This document shows positions 9,258-18,696 of a DNA stretch of 44,345 bases, in pieces. The translations under genes and the position numbers were made by a program. The notes below the pieces were generated by a model that did not search any database, was not told where the DNA came from, and worked only from the letters and a program-made list of their open reading frames with translations. Every line of letters starts with the position of its first letter. Position 1 is the stretch's first letter. Source of the DNA: an uncultured Pseudomonadota bacterium (lineage in GTDB: Bacteria; Pseudomonadota; Gammaproteobacteria; Burkholderiales; CAIKXV01); contig CAIKXV010000150.1 in the NCBI GenBank assembly GCA_903831455.1, forward strand, positions 1 through 44,345, read 5' to 3'.

Positions 9258-11897
9258 TCAGGCCACCACGTTCACCAGCCGCCCCGGCACGACGACCACG
9301 CGGCGCGGCGGCTGTCCGGCCAGTTGCCGCTGCGCGGGTTCGCTCGCCAGGGCCAGGCGCTCGATGTCCTCGCGCGAGGCACCCGAGGGCACACGCACGC
9401 TGCCGCGGTGCTTGCCGTTGACCTGCAGCACGAGTTCGATCTCGTCCTGCTCGAGCGCGGCCGGGTCCGGCTCCGGCCACGCGGAATCGAGGATGTCCTC
9501 GCCGTAACCGAGTTCACGCCACAGCACGTGCGCGAGGTGGGGCGTGATCGGCGAGAGCAGGCGCAGCAGCAGCGACAGCCCCTCGACGACCACCGGTGCC
9601 GCCTGAACGGCGAGTTCACCCTCGCGCGGCGCGCGTTCGAGCGCGTTGAGCATCTTCATCGCGGCCGAGGCGACGGTGTTGAACTGGAATTTCCCGAAGT
9701 CGTGGTTGGCCTGCCGCAGCACGAGGTGGACCTCGCGGCGGACGTCGGCGAGCGGCGCGGGCAGTCCGGCCGCGGGCGCGGCGTTCGCGATCGCGCCGGC
9801 GGGCAGTCGCGGCAGCACCTCGGTGCGTACCGCGTGGCCGAACGCCCACACCCGGCGCAGGAAGCGGAAGGCGCCCTCCACGCTGGCATCGCTCCACTCG
9901 AGCGTCTGCTCCGGCGGGCTCGCGAACATCATGTAGAAGCGCGCGGTGTCCGCGCCATAGGTCTCGATCAGCGACTGCGGATCGACTCCGTTGCGCTTGG
10001 ACTTCGACATCGTGCCGATGCCCTCGTAGTCCACGGCCGAACCATCGGCGCGCAGCTGCGCCCCCTGGATGCGCCCGGCGCCATCGGTCTGCAGGTCGAC
10101 CTCGTCGGGGGCGAAGTATTCGATGCCGCCGCGCGCCGTGCGCCGGCTGAAGATGTGGTTGAGCACCATGCCCTGGGTGAGCAGGTTGGCGAACGGCTCG
10201 TCGCAGGCGAGCAGGCCCACGTCGCGCATCACCTTCGACCAGAAGCGCGAATAGAGCAGGTGCAGGATCGCATGCTCGATGCCGCCGATGTACTGGTCGA
10301 CCGGCATCCAGTAGTTCGCGCGCGCATCGACCATCGCCTGGTCGTTGCCGGGGCATGCGAAGCGCGCGTAATACCAGGACGAGTCGACGAAGGTGTCCAT
10401 GGTGTCGGTCTCGCGCCGGGCCTGCGCCCCGCAGCGCGGACAGGCGCACCTCAGGAAGTCCTCGCGCCGGGCAAGCGGATTGCCGCTGCCATCCGGCACG
10501 CAGTCCTCGGGCAACACCACCGGGAGTTGCTCGTCCGGCACCGGCACGTCGCCGCAGGACTCGCAATGCACGATCGGTATCGGGCATCCCCAGTAGCGCT
10601 GTCGGGACACGCCCCAGTCGCGCAGCCGCCACTGCACGCGGGTGTCCCCCAGCCCGCGGCTGCGCAGGTCGCCGGCTACCGCCGCCACCGCCTGCGCATA
10701 GGCCAGGCCGTCGTAGCGACCGGAGTGGACGCAACGCCCGCGCGCCTTGTCGGCATACCAGTCCTGCCAGCGGCTGTCGCTGAAGGACTCGCCCTCGACG
10801 GCGATCACCTGCCGTATCGGCAGCCCGTAGCGCAGCGCGAACGCGAAGTCGCGCTCGTCGTGCGCCGGCACGCCCATCACCGCGCCGTCGCCGTAGCCCA
10901 TCAGCACGTAGTTGCCCACCCATACCGGCACCGATTCCCCGGTGAGCGGGTGGCGCACCGACAGGCCGGTGGGCATGCCCTTCTTCTCCATCGTCGCGAG
11001 GTCCGCCTCCATCACCGAGCCGCGGCGGCACTCCTCGACGAAGGCCGCCAGCGCCGGGTCGTCGCGCGAGGCGCGGGCTGCGAGCGGATGCTCGGCGGCG
11101 ACCGCGCAGAAGGTCACGCCCATGATCGTGTCGGCGCGGGTGGTGTAGACCCACAGTTGTCCCGGCTCACCGTCGATCTCGTAGGGGAAGGCGAAGCGCA
11201 CGCCCTCGCTGCGGCCGATCCAGTTGGCCTGCATCGTGCGTACCCGCTCCGGCCAGCCGGGCAGGTGGTCGAGTTCGCCGAGCAGCTCCTCGGCGTAGCG
11301 GGTGATCGCGAGGTAGTAGCCGGGAATCTCGCGCTTCTCCACGGGCGCGCCGGTGCGCCATCCGCGCCCGTCGATCACCTGCTCGTTGGCGAGCACCGTC
11401 TGGTCGACCGGGTCCCAGTTCACCACCTGGGTGCGCTTGTAGGCGATGCCTCGCTCGAGCATGCGCAGGAACAGCCACTGGTTCCAGCGGTAGTACTCGG
11501 GCTGGCAGGTGGCCAGTTCGCGCGTCCAGTCGATCGCGAAGCCCAGCGACCGCAGCTGGCCCTTCATGTAGGCGATGTTGTCGTAGGTCCAGCGGGCAGG
11601 AGGGACCCGGTTCTGGATGGCCGCGTTCTCCGCCGGGAGTCCGAACGCGTCCCAGCCCATCGGCTGCATCACGTTGTATCCGCGCATCCGGTGCTGGCGG
11701 GTCAGCACGTCGCCGATCGTGTAGTTGCGCACGTGGCCCATGTGCAGCTTGCCCGAAGGGTAGGGGAACATCGACAGGCAGTAGTACTTGGGCCGGGTAT
11801 CGCCCGCGTCCGGTTCGCGCGCGACGAAGCTGCCCCGGCTGTCCCACCAGGCCTGGGCGTCCTGCTCGACGACGGAGGGTTGATACTGGGCTTGCAT
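9258..11897 (-). CDS. leuS: LeuS, leucyl-tRNA synthetase
   Basis: Class Ia aminoacyl-tRNA synthetase charging tRNA-Leu, 879 residues, the normal bacterial length. Visible are the N-terminus [15 protein letters not shown], the HIGH-type motif HMGH at residues 52-55 in [13 protein letters not shown], and [18 protein letters not shown]. The CP1 editing domain has [12 protein letters not shown] and [10 protein letters not shown]. The zinc-type cysteines and the KMSKS motif ([13 protein letters not shown]) follow, then the anticodon-binding domain. The frame stays open to 12950, but the family start is at 11897 with CCGGAGCC upstream. It is first gene of leuS-lptE-holA-proA. Confidence 0.97.
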   Translation of the reverse strand: MQAQYQPSVVEQDAQAWWDSRGSFVAREPDAGDTRPKYYCLSMFPYPSGKLHMGHVRNYTIGDVLTRQHRMRGYNVMQPMGWDAFGLPAENAAIQNRVPPARWTYDNIAYMKGQLRSLGFAIDWTRELATCQPEYYRWNQWLFLRMLERGIAYKRTQVVNWDPVDQTVLANEQVIDGRGWRTGAPVEKREIPGYYLAITRYAEELLGELDHLPGWPERVRTMQANWIGRSEGVRFAFPYEIDGEPGQLWVYTTRADTIMGVTFCAVAAEHPLAARASRDDPALAAFVEECRRGSVMEADLATMEKKGMPTGLSVRHPLTGESVPVWVGNYVLMGYGDGAVMGVPAHDERDFAFALRYGLPIRQVIAVEGESFSDSRWQDWYADKARGRCVHSGRYDGLAYAQAVAAVAGDLRSRGLGDTRVQWRLRDWGVSRQRYWGCPIPIVHCESCGDVPVPDEQLPVVLPEDCVPDGSGNPLARREDFLRCACPRCGAQARRETDTMDTFVDSSWYYARFACPGNDQAMVDARANYWMPVDQYIGGIEHAILHLLYSRFWSKVMRDVGLLACDEPFANLLTQGMVLNHIFSRRTARGGIEYFAPDEVDLQTDGAGRIQGAQLRADGSAVDYEGIGTMSKSKRNGVDPQSLIETYGADTARFYMMFASPPEQTLEWSDASVEGAFRFLRRVWAFGHAVRTEVLPRLPAGAIANAAPAAGLPAPLADVRREVHLVLRQANHDFGKFQFNTVASAAMKMLNALERAPREGELAVQAAPVVVEGLSLLLRLLSPITPHLAHVLWRELGYGEDILDSAWPEPDPAALEQDEIELVLQVNGKHRGSVRVPSGASREDIERLALASEPAQRQLAGQPPRRVVVVPGRLVNVVA

Positions 11898-12272
11898 GGA
11901 CGGCTCCGGGCGAAAGGCGGCTGCGGGATCGCGCGCGCGGCGGGCATCGGCCGCGCGGGGCTGGACGGCGACCGGCGACGCGGGGGGCGCCCGTGCGGCG
12001 GCGAGCGCATCACCGGCCTTCGGGGCCTTCGATGGGCGCGCGCGCAACAGGCCGTGCGCGCCATTCCGCGACGGCGGAAAGCGCGCGATTATAGCGGCCA
12101 CCGATCCGCCGCCCGTCCCCTGGCGCACGCGCCCCACGAACCCCACGGGCCTGCGGCGTGTCACGCTCCGGCGGCGCGGGTCCGATCCGCCCCGCCGCCT
12201 GTCCCAGCCCCTGCGCCTGCCCCTGTCCCTTCCCGCTCGCCACGCCCTTCCATCCTGCCTCCGGAGTCCCCG
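11898..12272. other. Divergent leuS / fecR-like intergenic region
   Basis: This 375-bp gap contains the putative leuS promoter on the minus strand (12088-12093) and an approximately 180-nt leuS leader. The leader remains open in the leuS frame but shows no Leu-codon run or leader peptide that I recognise. No plus-strand promoter for the FecR-like gene is obvious. Confidence 0.45.
12088..12093 (-). promoter_or_regulatory. leuS promoter -10 element
   Basis: A perfect TATAAT on the minus strand (preceded by GC) in a GC-rich setting. The -35 region 17 bp upstream is poor. A start near 12081 would give a leader of about 184 nt before leuS. Confidence 0.55.
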
Positions 12273-13238
12273 ATGTCCGACCCGACCGCCCCGCACCACC
12301 CGAACCGTCGTTCGCGCCGCCATGTGCTCGCAGGGCTGGCCGGGGGCGCGCTGCTCGCGCCGGCGGCACTGCCGCGCGCGGCGGCCGCCGAACCCGAGCC
12401 CGGGCCACCCCCGGCGACCGCCGCGCGCGCCGATGCATGGGTGTCGGCCGTTCAGATGCCCGCCTGGCTGGAGCGCGCGGGACGCCGTGAACCGCTGGTC
12501 GCCGGAACCGCGCTGGCGGCCGCCGATGCGGTGGTCACCGGCCCGGGGGCGCGGGTGCAGCTGCGCCTGGCCGAGGGCAGCGCCGTGCGGCTGGGCGAAT
12601 CGGGGCGCCTGGTCATCGGCGAGCTGCGCACGCGGCGCGGCGCGCGGATCGCGGTCGATGCGGCGCTGGAGATCGCTCGCGGCGCCTTCCGCTTCACCAC
12701 CACGCAACTCTCGCGCCTGCGCGGCGAGCGCGACCTTCGGGTGCGCATCGCCACGGTGACCGCCGGGGTGCGGGGCACCGATTTCTGGGGACGCGGCACC
12801 GACGAGCGGGAAATCGTCTGCCTGATCGAGGGCCGCATCCAGGTCGCGCGCGACGGCGAGGCGCCGGTCGAGATGTCCGAGGCACGCAGCTTCTACATCG
12901 CCCCGGTCGGTGCGCCCGCCTTGCCGGTGGCCCCGGTCGACGACAAGCAACTGGCCATCTGGGCGGCGGACACGGCGCTGGTGCCGGGTGCGGGCGCCAC
13001 GCTGACCGGGGGGCGCGTGGCGCTGACCGTCGTGGAATCGGGCCAGCAGGACGAAGCGCTGCGGGCCTGGGACACGCTGCGGGCAGCCGGCTACGCGGCA
13101 CGCATCCGGCCCGAGCCGGGGGCGGACGGGAGCATGGTCTACCGCGTGCGCATCGAGCAGCTCGCCAGCCGCGCGGAGGCCGCAGGACTCGCCCGGCGCA
13201 TCGCGAAGCTTCCCGGGATCACGCCGCCGGCCCCCTGA
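12273..13238 (+). CDS. Exported FecR-domain protein with C-terminal SPOR domain
   Basis: A 321-residue protein. The N-terminus carries a twin-arginine-like signal ([17 protein letters not shown]) ending in an Ala-rich cleavage region. Residues about 55-200 form a FecR-type domain: [20 protein letters not shown], then TTTQLS and the [11 protein letters not shown] motif. The last about 75 residues resemble a SPOR domain ([31 protein letters not shown]), which in other proteins binds denuded peptidoglycan. There is no membrane-spanning anti-sigma architecture and no FecI-type sigma factor next to it, so this is probably a periplasmic FecR-like protein rather than an anti-sigma factor. The start is ATG 12273 after CCGGAG. 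Precise role unknown. Confidence 0.82.
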   Translation: MSDPTAPHHPNRRSRRHVLAGLAGGALLAPAALPRAAAAEPEPGPPPATAARADAWVSAVQMPAWLERAGRREPLVAGTALAAADAVVTGPGARVQLRLAEGSAVRLGESGRLVIGELRTRRGARIAVDAALEIARGAFRFTTTQLSRLRGERDLRVRIATVTAGVRGTDFWGRGTDEREIVCLIEGRIQVARDGEAPVEMSEARSFYIAPVGAPALPVAPVDDKQLAIWAADTALVPGAGATLTGGRVALTVVESGQQDEALRAWDTLRAAGYAARIRPEPGADGSMVYRVRIEQLASRAEAAGLARRIAKLPGITPPAP

Positions 13239-13296
13239 CCACGCAGGCTCGTGCGCGGCGGGCCGCGGCGATCACTGCCGCCGCAGGTGCCACCCG

Positions 13297-13302
13297 TATA
13301 AT
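13297..13302 (+). promoter_or_regulatory. uvrD promoter -10 element
   Basis: A perfect TATAAT ends only 9 bp before the uvrD ATG at 13312. The predicted transcription start falls at or within about 3 nt of the start codon, implying a leaderless or near-leaderless mRNA. The -35 region (around 13274-13279) is weak. No Shine-Dalgarno sequence fits between them. Confidence 0.65.
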
Positions 13303-13311
13303 CCGCGCGCC

Positions 13312-15585
13312 ATGACGAGCCGACTCCTCGAAAACCTGAACGAGCAACAGCACGCGGCGGTCACGCTGCCGCGCGAATCCGCACTGATCCTCGCCGGGGC
13401 GGGCAGCGGCAAGACGCGGGTACTCACCACGCGCATCGCCTGGCTGATCGAGACGCGGCAGGCAAGCCCCCACGGGCTGCTCGCGGTGACCTTCACCAAC
13501 AAGGCCGCGCGCGAGATGCTGACCCGCATCTCGGCGATGCTGCCGATCAACACCCGCGGCATGTGGGTGGGTACCTTCCACGGGCTGTCGAACCGCCTGC
13601 TGCGCGCCCACCATCGCGAGGCCGGCCTGCCGCAGACCTTCCAGATCATGGATACCGCCGACCAGGTCGCACTGGTCAAGCGGCTGCTCAAGGCCAATGG
13701 CCTCGACGAGGAGCATTTCAAGCCGCGCGACGTCGCCTGGTACATCAGCGCGCAGAAGGATGCGGGCCTGCGCCCGGCCGCCGTCGAGGCCTGGGACGAA
13801 CACACGCGGCAGCTGGTGGAGATCTACCGGCTCTACGAGGCGCAGTGCCAGCGGGAGGGCGTGGTCGACTTCGGGGAACTCCTGCTGCGCGGCCACGAGC
13901 TCCTCGCCCGCAACGAGGCACTGCTCGAGCACTACCGCGCGCGCTTCGGCCACATCCTGGTCGACGAGTTCCAGGACACCAACCGGCTCCAGTTCGACTG
14001 GCTGCGCCGGCTCGCCGGGGGCGGCAACGCGGTGTTCGCGGTGGGCGACGACGACCAGTCGGTGTACAGCTTCCGGGGCGCGGAGGTCGCGAACATGCGC
14101 GACTTCGAACGCGCGTTCAACGCGCGCACGGTGATCAAGCTCGAGCAGAACTACCGGTCGCACGGCAACATCCTCGAGGCGGCCAACGCGCTGATCCGAC
14201 ACAACCGCGACCGCCTGGGCAAGGACCTGTGGACCTCCGAGGGCGCCGGCGAGCCGATCCTGCTCTACGAGGCGATGTCCGACAGCGAGGAAGCCGCCTA
14301 CGTGGTCGACGAGGCGCGCGCGCTGCGCGCGGCCGGCGTGCCCCTGTCGGAGATCGCCCTGCTCTACCGATCGAACGCCCAGTCGCGGGTGCTCGAGCAC
14401 GCGCTGTTCTCCGCCGGCCTGCCCTACCGGGTCTACGGGGGACTGCGCTTCTTCGAGCGCCAGGAGATCAAGCACGCGCTCGCCTACCTGCGCCTGGTGG
14501 CCAACCCCGAGGACGACGCCGCCCTGCTGCGGGTGATCAACGTGCCGGCGCGCGGCATCGGTGCGCGCACGGTCGAGCAACTGGCCGAGACCGCGCGCGT
14601 CGCGGGCATCAGCCTGTGGCAGGCCGCCTGCAGCCGCGGCCCGGGCCGGGCCGGCGCAGCCGAGGGAGTCCGCCGCGGGGTCGAGGCCTTCGTGCAGATC
14701 GTCGAGCGGCTGCGCTCGGCCTGCGACCAGGCCACGCTGCCCGAGATGATCGAGGCGGTGATCGAGCACTCGGGACTGCGTACCCTCTACGAGGCCGAGC
14801 GCGAGGGAGCCGATCGCCTCGCGAACCTCGGCGAGCTCGTCAATGCTGCCGCCCAGTTCGCCGAGGATCCGATGCGCCTGGTCGAACTCTCGCCGGACGC
14901 GCCGGCCGACGCCCCGGACCCGGGGGGGGCGACCGAGCCCGACCCGGTGCAGGCGATCCTGGTCCAGTTCCTGGCGCATGCCTCGCTGGAGGCCGGCGAG
15001 CACCAGTCGGGCGAGGGCGACGATGCACTGCAACTGATGACCGTGCATGCCTCCAAGGGGCTGGAATTCCACTCGGTATTCGTGACCGGCCTCGAGGAAG
15101 GCCTGTTCCCCCACGAGAACAGCCTCGACGACCCGGGCGGCGTCGAGGAGGAGCGACGGCTCATGTACGTCGCGCTCACCCGCGCGCGCCGCCGCCTGCA
15201 CCTCACGCTCGCGCAGGGCCGCATGCTCCACGGACAGACCCGCTACAACGTGGCCTCGCGCTTCCTGCGCGAATTGCCGACCGCGCTGCTGCGGAAGGTG
15301 GGGGGCGGCTGGGAGGATCGCCAGGCGGTGAACCGGTCGGCAGGCACGACCTATCCGCGCGGCGCCGGGGCTCCGGCCGCCGCGCCGGCCCTTCGCGTGC
15401 CGCGGCGGCGCGACGACCCCGGGCTGCCGTTTCGCATCGGCCAGAGCGTTCGGCACGCCCGCTTCGGCACCGGCGTCATCGTCGATGCCGAGGGCAGGGG
15501 CGAGGATGCACGCGTGCAGGTGAACTTCGGTCGCGACGGGCTCAAGTGGCTGGCCCTCGCCTACGCGAAGCTCGAGGCCGCCTGA
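13312..15585 (+). CDS. uvrD: UvrD/PcrA-type DNA helicase
   Basis: Superfamily 1A 3'-5' helicase acting in nucleotide excision and mismatch repair, 757 residues. Motifs in order: NEQQHAAV (Q-motif region), Walker A AGAGSGKT (about 28-35), TFTNKAAREM, TFHGLSNRLLR, Walker B LVDEFQDT (D218, E219), VGDDDQSVYSFRGA, LEQNYRS, TVHASKGLEFHSVFVTGLEE and VALTRARRRLHL. The C-terminus ends in the Tudor-like domain of PcrA/UvrD (GQSVRHARFGTGVI...VNFG). The start follows a TATAAT box by 9 bp. Gene order with BPSS1780, thrB and DUF2782 downstream is common in betaproteobacteria. Confidence 0.95.
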   Translation: MTSRLLENLNEQQHAAVTLPRESALILAGAGSGKTRVLTTRIAWLIETRQASPHGLLAVTFTNKAAREMLTRISAMLPINTRGMWVGTFHGLSNRLLRAHHREAGLPQTFQIMDTADQVALVKRLLKANGLDEEHFKPRDVAWYISAQKDAGLRPAAVEAWDEHTRQLVEIYRLYEAQCQREGVVDFGELLLRGHELLARNEALLEHYRARFGHILVDEFQDTNRLQFDWLRRLAGGGNAVFAVGDDDQSVYSFRGAEVANMRDFERAFNARTVIKLEQNYRSHGNILEAANALIRHNRDRLGKDLWTSEGAGEPILLYEAMSDSEEAAYVVDEARALRAAGVPLSEIALLYRSNAQSRVLEHALFSAGLPYRVYGGLRFFERQEIKHALAYLRLVANPEDDAALLRVINVPARGIGARTVEQLAETARVAGISLWQAACSRGPGRAGAAEGVRRGVEAFVQIVERLRSACDQATLPEMIEAVIEHSGLRTLYEAEREGADRLANLGELVNAAAQFAEDPMRLVELSPDAPADAPDPGGATEPDPVQAILVQFLAHASLEAGEHQSGEGDDALQLMTVHASKGLEFHSVFVTGLEEGLFPHENSLDDPGGVEEERRLMYVALTRARRRLHLTLAQGRMLHGQTRYNVASRFLRELPTALLRKVGGGWEDRQAVNRSAGTTYPRGAGAPAAAPALRVPRRRDDPGLPFRIGQSVRHARFGTGVIVDAEGRGEDARVQVNFGRDGLKWLALAYAKLEAA

Positions 15586-15659
15586 GGCAGGCGCCCCCCC
15601 CGGCCGAGGCCGTCGTCCTTCCAGCCACCCGGAGGCGGCCGCCGGAGCGCGCTTCGCCG

Positions 15660-16554
15660 CTAGTCGCGCTCGCCCGGCGCCCGGGGGAGCCTCGATCTCG
15701 CGGTTCTCGCCGACAGGCTGCCCGTCGCCCGCGGGCGAGGCGCCATCGCCCGGATCGGCATCCCTCGGCGGCGCCGGGGCGAACACGTCCTCGTACGAGG
15801 CATAGACCGTGATGAAACCCACCGGCACCATCACCGCGAGGAGCGCGCCGACGATCGCGAAGGCCACCAGCACCCCGAGCAGCGGCACCGCCGACGAGAG
15901 GCCGCTCGCGGCCGCAGCCAGCAGGGCCACGATCGACAGCGCGACTGCGTAGAGCAGGAACGCCCGCCAGTTGCGCAGGCTGGCATCGAAACTCTCGCGC
16001 AGCGCCGCCAGCGGCCGCTGGCGATGGAAATGCACGAGCAGCGGCGCGAACCAGGTCGCCATCAGCAGCGGCAGCAGCAGCGCGAGGCCGACCGCGACGC
16101 CCAGCAGCGCGCGACCGGTCACCTCGGGCATCGGCTCGCGCGAGGCACGCGCGCCACTCGCCAGCAGGTTCGCCAGGCTCTCGCCCCCGACCTGGGTCAT
16201 GGCCGACATCGCCAGCACCTGACCGATCAGGTAGACCCCGCCAAGGGTGACCAGATCACCGGTGGCGCCGCGAAACCCGGCGAAGAGGTCCGGCAGCGCG
16301 GGCGGGCGGCCAGCCGTCGCCGCGCGCGCGGCCTGCCCGAGCCCGGCGCTGAACACTGGGAACAGGATCCCGAACACGATCGGCCCGACCAGCGGAATCA
16401 GGGCACTCAGGGTCATCAGGGCCAGCAGCGCGAACGAGAGCGACATCCACTGCAACGGGGCGCAGCGGTACAGGTGCAGTGCATTCACCAGCCACTGGGC
16501 GCCGCGCAGCGGGGCGACGGTGCGCGCTTCGGGCATCGGGGAGTGTGGGGTCAT
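15660..16554 (-). CDS. BPSS1780-family membrane protein, 3' end unresolved
   Basis: Membrane protein opening with VAPLRGAQWLVNALHLY and several hydrophobic segments: about residues 38-70 (FALLALMTLSALIPLVGPIVFG), 100-118, 150-172, 200-215 and 225-250. It ends its conserved part with the family-like FITVYASYEDVF near residue 257. Function unknown; the family is common in betaproteobacteria next to thrB. Oddly, its reading frame has no stop here and stays open antisense through all of uvrD to 13219. If one C were absent from the C5 run at 15683-15687 (minus-strand sense), the frame would end at TAG 15660-15662 as ...APRAPGERD, giving about 297 residues. I annotate to that stop; the given length is therefore not a multiple of three. 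Confidence 0.7.
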
Positions 16555-16602
16555 CTCGGCGGGGTGGGCCGCCGCGCGCAGGCGCGGGGCCGTCGGGCGG
16601 TG

Positions 16603-17592
16603 TCAGGGCAGGGGCAAGGGCACGTGTGCCGGATGGGCGAGGTGCCAGGCCAGCAGGTCGCGGAAGTGCGCCGGATCATGCGCGTGCACCAGTTCCCCCG
16701 GGCGCGGAAGATGGAAGTCGAACAGCCTGGACACCCAGAAGCGCAGCGCGCCGGCCCGCAGCATCAGCGGCCACGCCGCCCGGTCGTCCGGGCCGAACGG
16801 TCGCAGCGAGGCATAGCCCTCGAGCAGGGCCCGCGCCCGGTCGCCATCGAGGCCCCGGGACGGGTTCGCGAAATCCGCCCGGCACCAGTCGTTGACGGCC
16901 ACGGCCACGTCGAACAGCAACGCGTCCGTGCAGGCGAAGTAGAAGTCGATCACCCCGCTCACCCGGGGGACGCCGCCGGGCGTGGCCGCGAAGAGCACGT
17001 TGTCGCGGAACAGGTCGGCATGGACGGGGCCGCGGGCGAGGTTCGCGCCGCGGCGGGCCGCCTGTTCGCGGATCTCCCCCTCGAGCATCGCCCACTCCGC
17101 GGCCGGCATGAACGGACGCAGCTGCGGTGCCGTGGCGCTCCACCAGCGCGGGCCGCGCGGGTTGTCCATGGTGCCGCGATAGCTCGCGCCTGCCTGGTGC
17201 ATGCGCGCGAGCACGCCGCCCACCGCGGCGCAGTGCGCGGCCGAGGGCTCCGTCACCGAGGCGCCGGACAGTCGAGCGACCAGCGCGGCCGGCTTGCCGT
17301 TGAGCGTGCCGAACAGCGCCCCCGAGGCATCGGGCATCGGCTCCGGGACGGGCACGCCGCCTGCGGCCAGATGGGCCATCAGCCCCAGGTAGAACGGCAG
17401 TTCGCCCGCGGTAAGCTTCTCGAACAGGGTGAGAACGTAGCGCCCGGCGTTGGGTCCGCCATCGGTGCTGAGGAAGTAGTTGGTGTTCTCGATTCCGCTG
17501 GCGATGCCCTCGAGCGCGGTGAGGCGACCGAGCCGATAGCGCAGCAGCCAGTCGGCGGCTTGCGTCTCGGTGACGGTGGTGAAGACGGCCAT
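16603..17592 (-). CDS. thrB: Homoserine kinase, ThrB type II
   Basis: Phosphorylates homoserine on the way to threonine. The 329-residue protein belongs to the aminoglycoside-phosphotransferase-like homoserine kinase family, not the GHMP ThrB. It starts MAVFTTVTETQAADWLLRY, has GIENTNYFL with the nucleotide-binding loop region, the catalytic-loop motif VHADLFRDNVLF, and the metal-binding GVIDFYFA. It lies 22 bp downstream of the DUF2782 gene and 48 bp upstream of the BPSS1780 gene on the same strand, the usual conserved trio. Length and motifs are intact. Confidence 0.95.
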   Translation of the reverse strand: MAVFTTVTETQAADWLLRYRLGRLTALEGIASGIENTNYFLSTDGGPNAGRYVLTLFEKLTAGELPFYLGLMAHLAAGGVPVPEPMPDASGALFGTLNGKPAALVARLSGASVTEPSAAHCAAVGGVLARMHQAGASYRGTMDNPRGPRWWSATAPQLRPFMPAAEWAMLEGEIREQAARRGANLARGPVHADLFRDNVLFAATPGGVPRVSGVIDFYFACTDALLFDVAVAVNDWCRADFANPSRGLDGDRARALLEGYASLRPFGPDDRAAWPLMLRAGALRFWVSRLFDFHLPRPGELVHAHDPAHFRDLLAWHLAHPAHVPLPLP

Positions 17593-17614
17593 CGCGCAGC
17601 GCCGGGGCAGGCCG

Positions 17615-17965
17615 CTACCAGCTGTGGATCACCCACATCGGCACGCGCACCCGGGAGTCGGGGCCGTCCGCACGGGTGAACTGGCCTTCGCCGAAGTGGT
17701 CGACGAGGTAGTAGGGCACGCCTCCGGCGGGCGTGACGCGGATCATGTAGAGGCGACCCTGCAGGCGGAACTCCTCCACCTTCTCGCGCTCGCGCTGGAT
17801 GATCCTCACCTCCGGTTCCTGCCCCGGCGCCAGCGGCAGGGAGGGCGGCGGAGGCGGCGCGTCCGGAAGCGGCTCGAGCACCGGGGGCCGGGGCTGGGCC
17901 GCGACGGGCGGGGCGACGACTGGCAGGGCGACGGCGAGCAGGACCAGGACGAGCAGTCGGCGCAT
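17615..17965 (-). CDS. DUF2782 family exported protein
   Basis: A 116-residue protein with an N-terminal signal peptide (MRRLLVLVLLAVALPVVAPPVAAQ), a Pro-rich linker, then the DUF2782 domain. The domain shows EVRIIQREREKVEEFRLQGR, MIRVTPAGGVPYYLVD and a C-terminal Trp-rich WVIHSW. Probably periplasmic; function unknown. It heads the DUF2782-thrB-BPSS1780 gene group and is divergent from the SWIB gene. The family is found mainly in beta- and gammaproteobacteria in this neighbourhood. Confidence 0.88.
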   Translation of the reverse strand: MRRLLVLVLLAVALPVVAPPVAAQPRPPVLEPLPDAPPPPPSLPLAPGQEPEVRIIQREREKVEEFRLQGRLYMIRVTPAGGVPYYLVDHFGEGQFTRADGPDSRVRVPMWVIHSW

Positions 17966-18125
17966 GGCGGGATCCGTTGGGGGAGACAGACGTGGGCGCG
18001 GGAAACTGACAGACGCCGATTCTAGGCAACCCTCGCGCCGCCCGCCATCGCGGCGAGGGGCGACCGGGGGCGATCCTTCCCTTGAAAAAAACGCGGCTCC
18101 CCCTTTTCTTCCTCCGTGGCATCGT

Positions 18126-18131
18126 TACACT
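18126..18131 (+). promoter_or_regulatory. Possible promoter -10 of the SWIB gene
   Basis: TACACT in the context ATCGTTACACTCTC, about 80 bp before the SWIB start, in the only AT-richer part of the divergent region (an A7 run at 18084-18091 and T4 at 18104-18107). The -35 is weak. Confidence 0.4.
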
Positions 18132-18212
18132 CTCGGCGAGTCCTCCGCGACGCCTCTGACCGCGGAAGGCGCTACCCGGACTGCCTCATCTCATTCAACG
18201 GAGATCACCTGC

Positions 18213-18587
18213 ATGGCTGCCAAGAAGCCCGCCAAGAAAGCCGCGAAGAAACCGGCCAAGAAGGCCGCGAAGAAAGTCGCCAAGAAAGTCGCCAAGAAGG
18301 TCGCGCCGAAGAAAGTCGCGAAGAAGAAGTCCGCGCGCAAGCCGAACGCCGCGTTCATGGCGGCCATGAAGCCCAGCGCGATGCTGGCCGCGATCGTCGG
18401 CGACAAGCCGCTGTCGCGCCCGGAAGTCACCAAGAAGGTGTGGGCCTACATCAAGAAGAACGGCCTGCAGGACACCGCCAACCGCCGCAACATCAATGCC
18501 GACGCCAAGCTCGGCCCGATCTTCGGTGGCAAGAAGCAGGTGTCGATGTTCGAACTCACGAAGCTGGTGTCCAAGCAGCTGTCGTGA
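18213..18587 (+). CDS. SWIB/MDM2-domain protein with histone-H1-like lysine-rich tail
   Basis: A 124-residue protein in two parts. Residues 1-45 are repeats of the KKPAKKAAKK/KKVAKK type, strongly basic like histone H1 tails. Residues about 50-124 are a SWIB (BAF60b) domain with KPSAMLAAIVGDKPLSRPEVTKK, VWAYIKKNGLQD, NRRNINADAKLGPIFGGKK and VSMFELTKLVSKQL. Probably a nucleoid-associated DNA-binding protein; the basic tail should bind DNA nonspecifically. Similar SWIB proteins occur in Chlamydiae and many proteobacteria. The start at 18213 follows ACGGAGAT. It is a single-gene unit with a hairpin immediately downstream. Confidence 0.9.
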   Translation: MAAKKPAKKAAKKPAKKAAKKVAKKVAKKVAPKKVAKKKSARKPNAAFMAAMKPSAMLAAIVGDKPLSRPEVTKKVWAYIKKNGLQDTANRRNINADAKLGPIFGGKKQVSMFELTKLVSKQLS

Positions 18588-18594
18588 TCGGGTG

Positions 18595-18619
18595 GCGCAG
18601 CCGCGCTCCGCGGCTGCGC
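18595..18619 (+). terminator. Hairpin after the SWIB gene
   Basis: Perfect 11-bp inverted repeat GCGCAGCCGCG / CGCGGCTGCGC with a 3-nt CTC loop, 7 bp after the stop codon. There is no strong T tract (only TTT near 18634), so it may be a weak or bidirectional terminator. A second smaller repeat (CCCGCC / GGCGGG) follows around 18643-18661, before the converging LOG gene. Confidence 0.65.
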
Positions 18620-18696
18620 ACGGCCCTCCGGGTTTCGTCCTCCCGCCGGCAGGTGGCGGGACGACGGCCCGGATGGCCCTCCGGCGCGTGGACGCG

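Noticed and set aside
9324-13238. 1304-codon plus-strand open frame
   Set aside because: Antisense to leuS for most of its length; only its last 321 codons are the FecR-SPOR gene starting at 12273.
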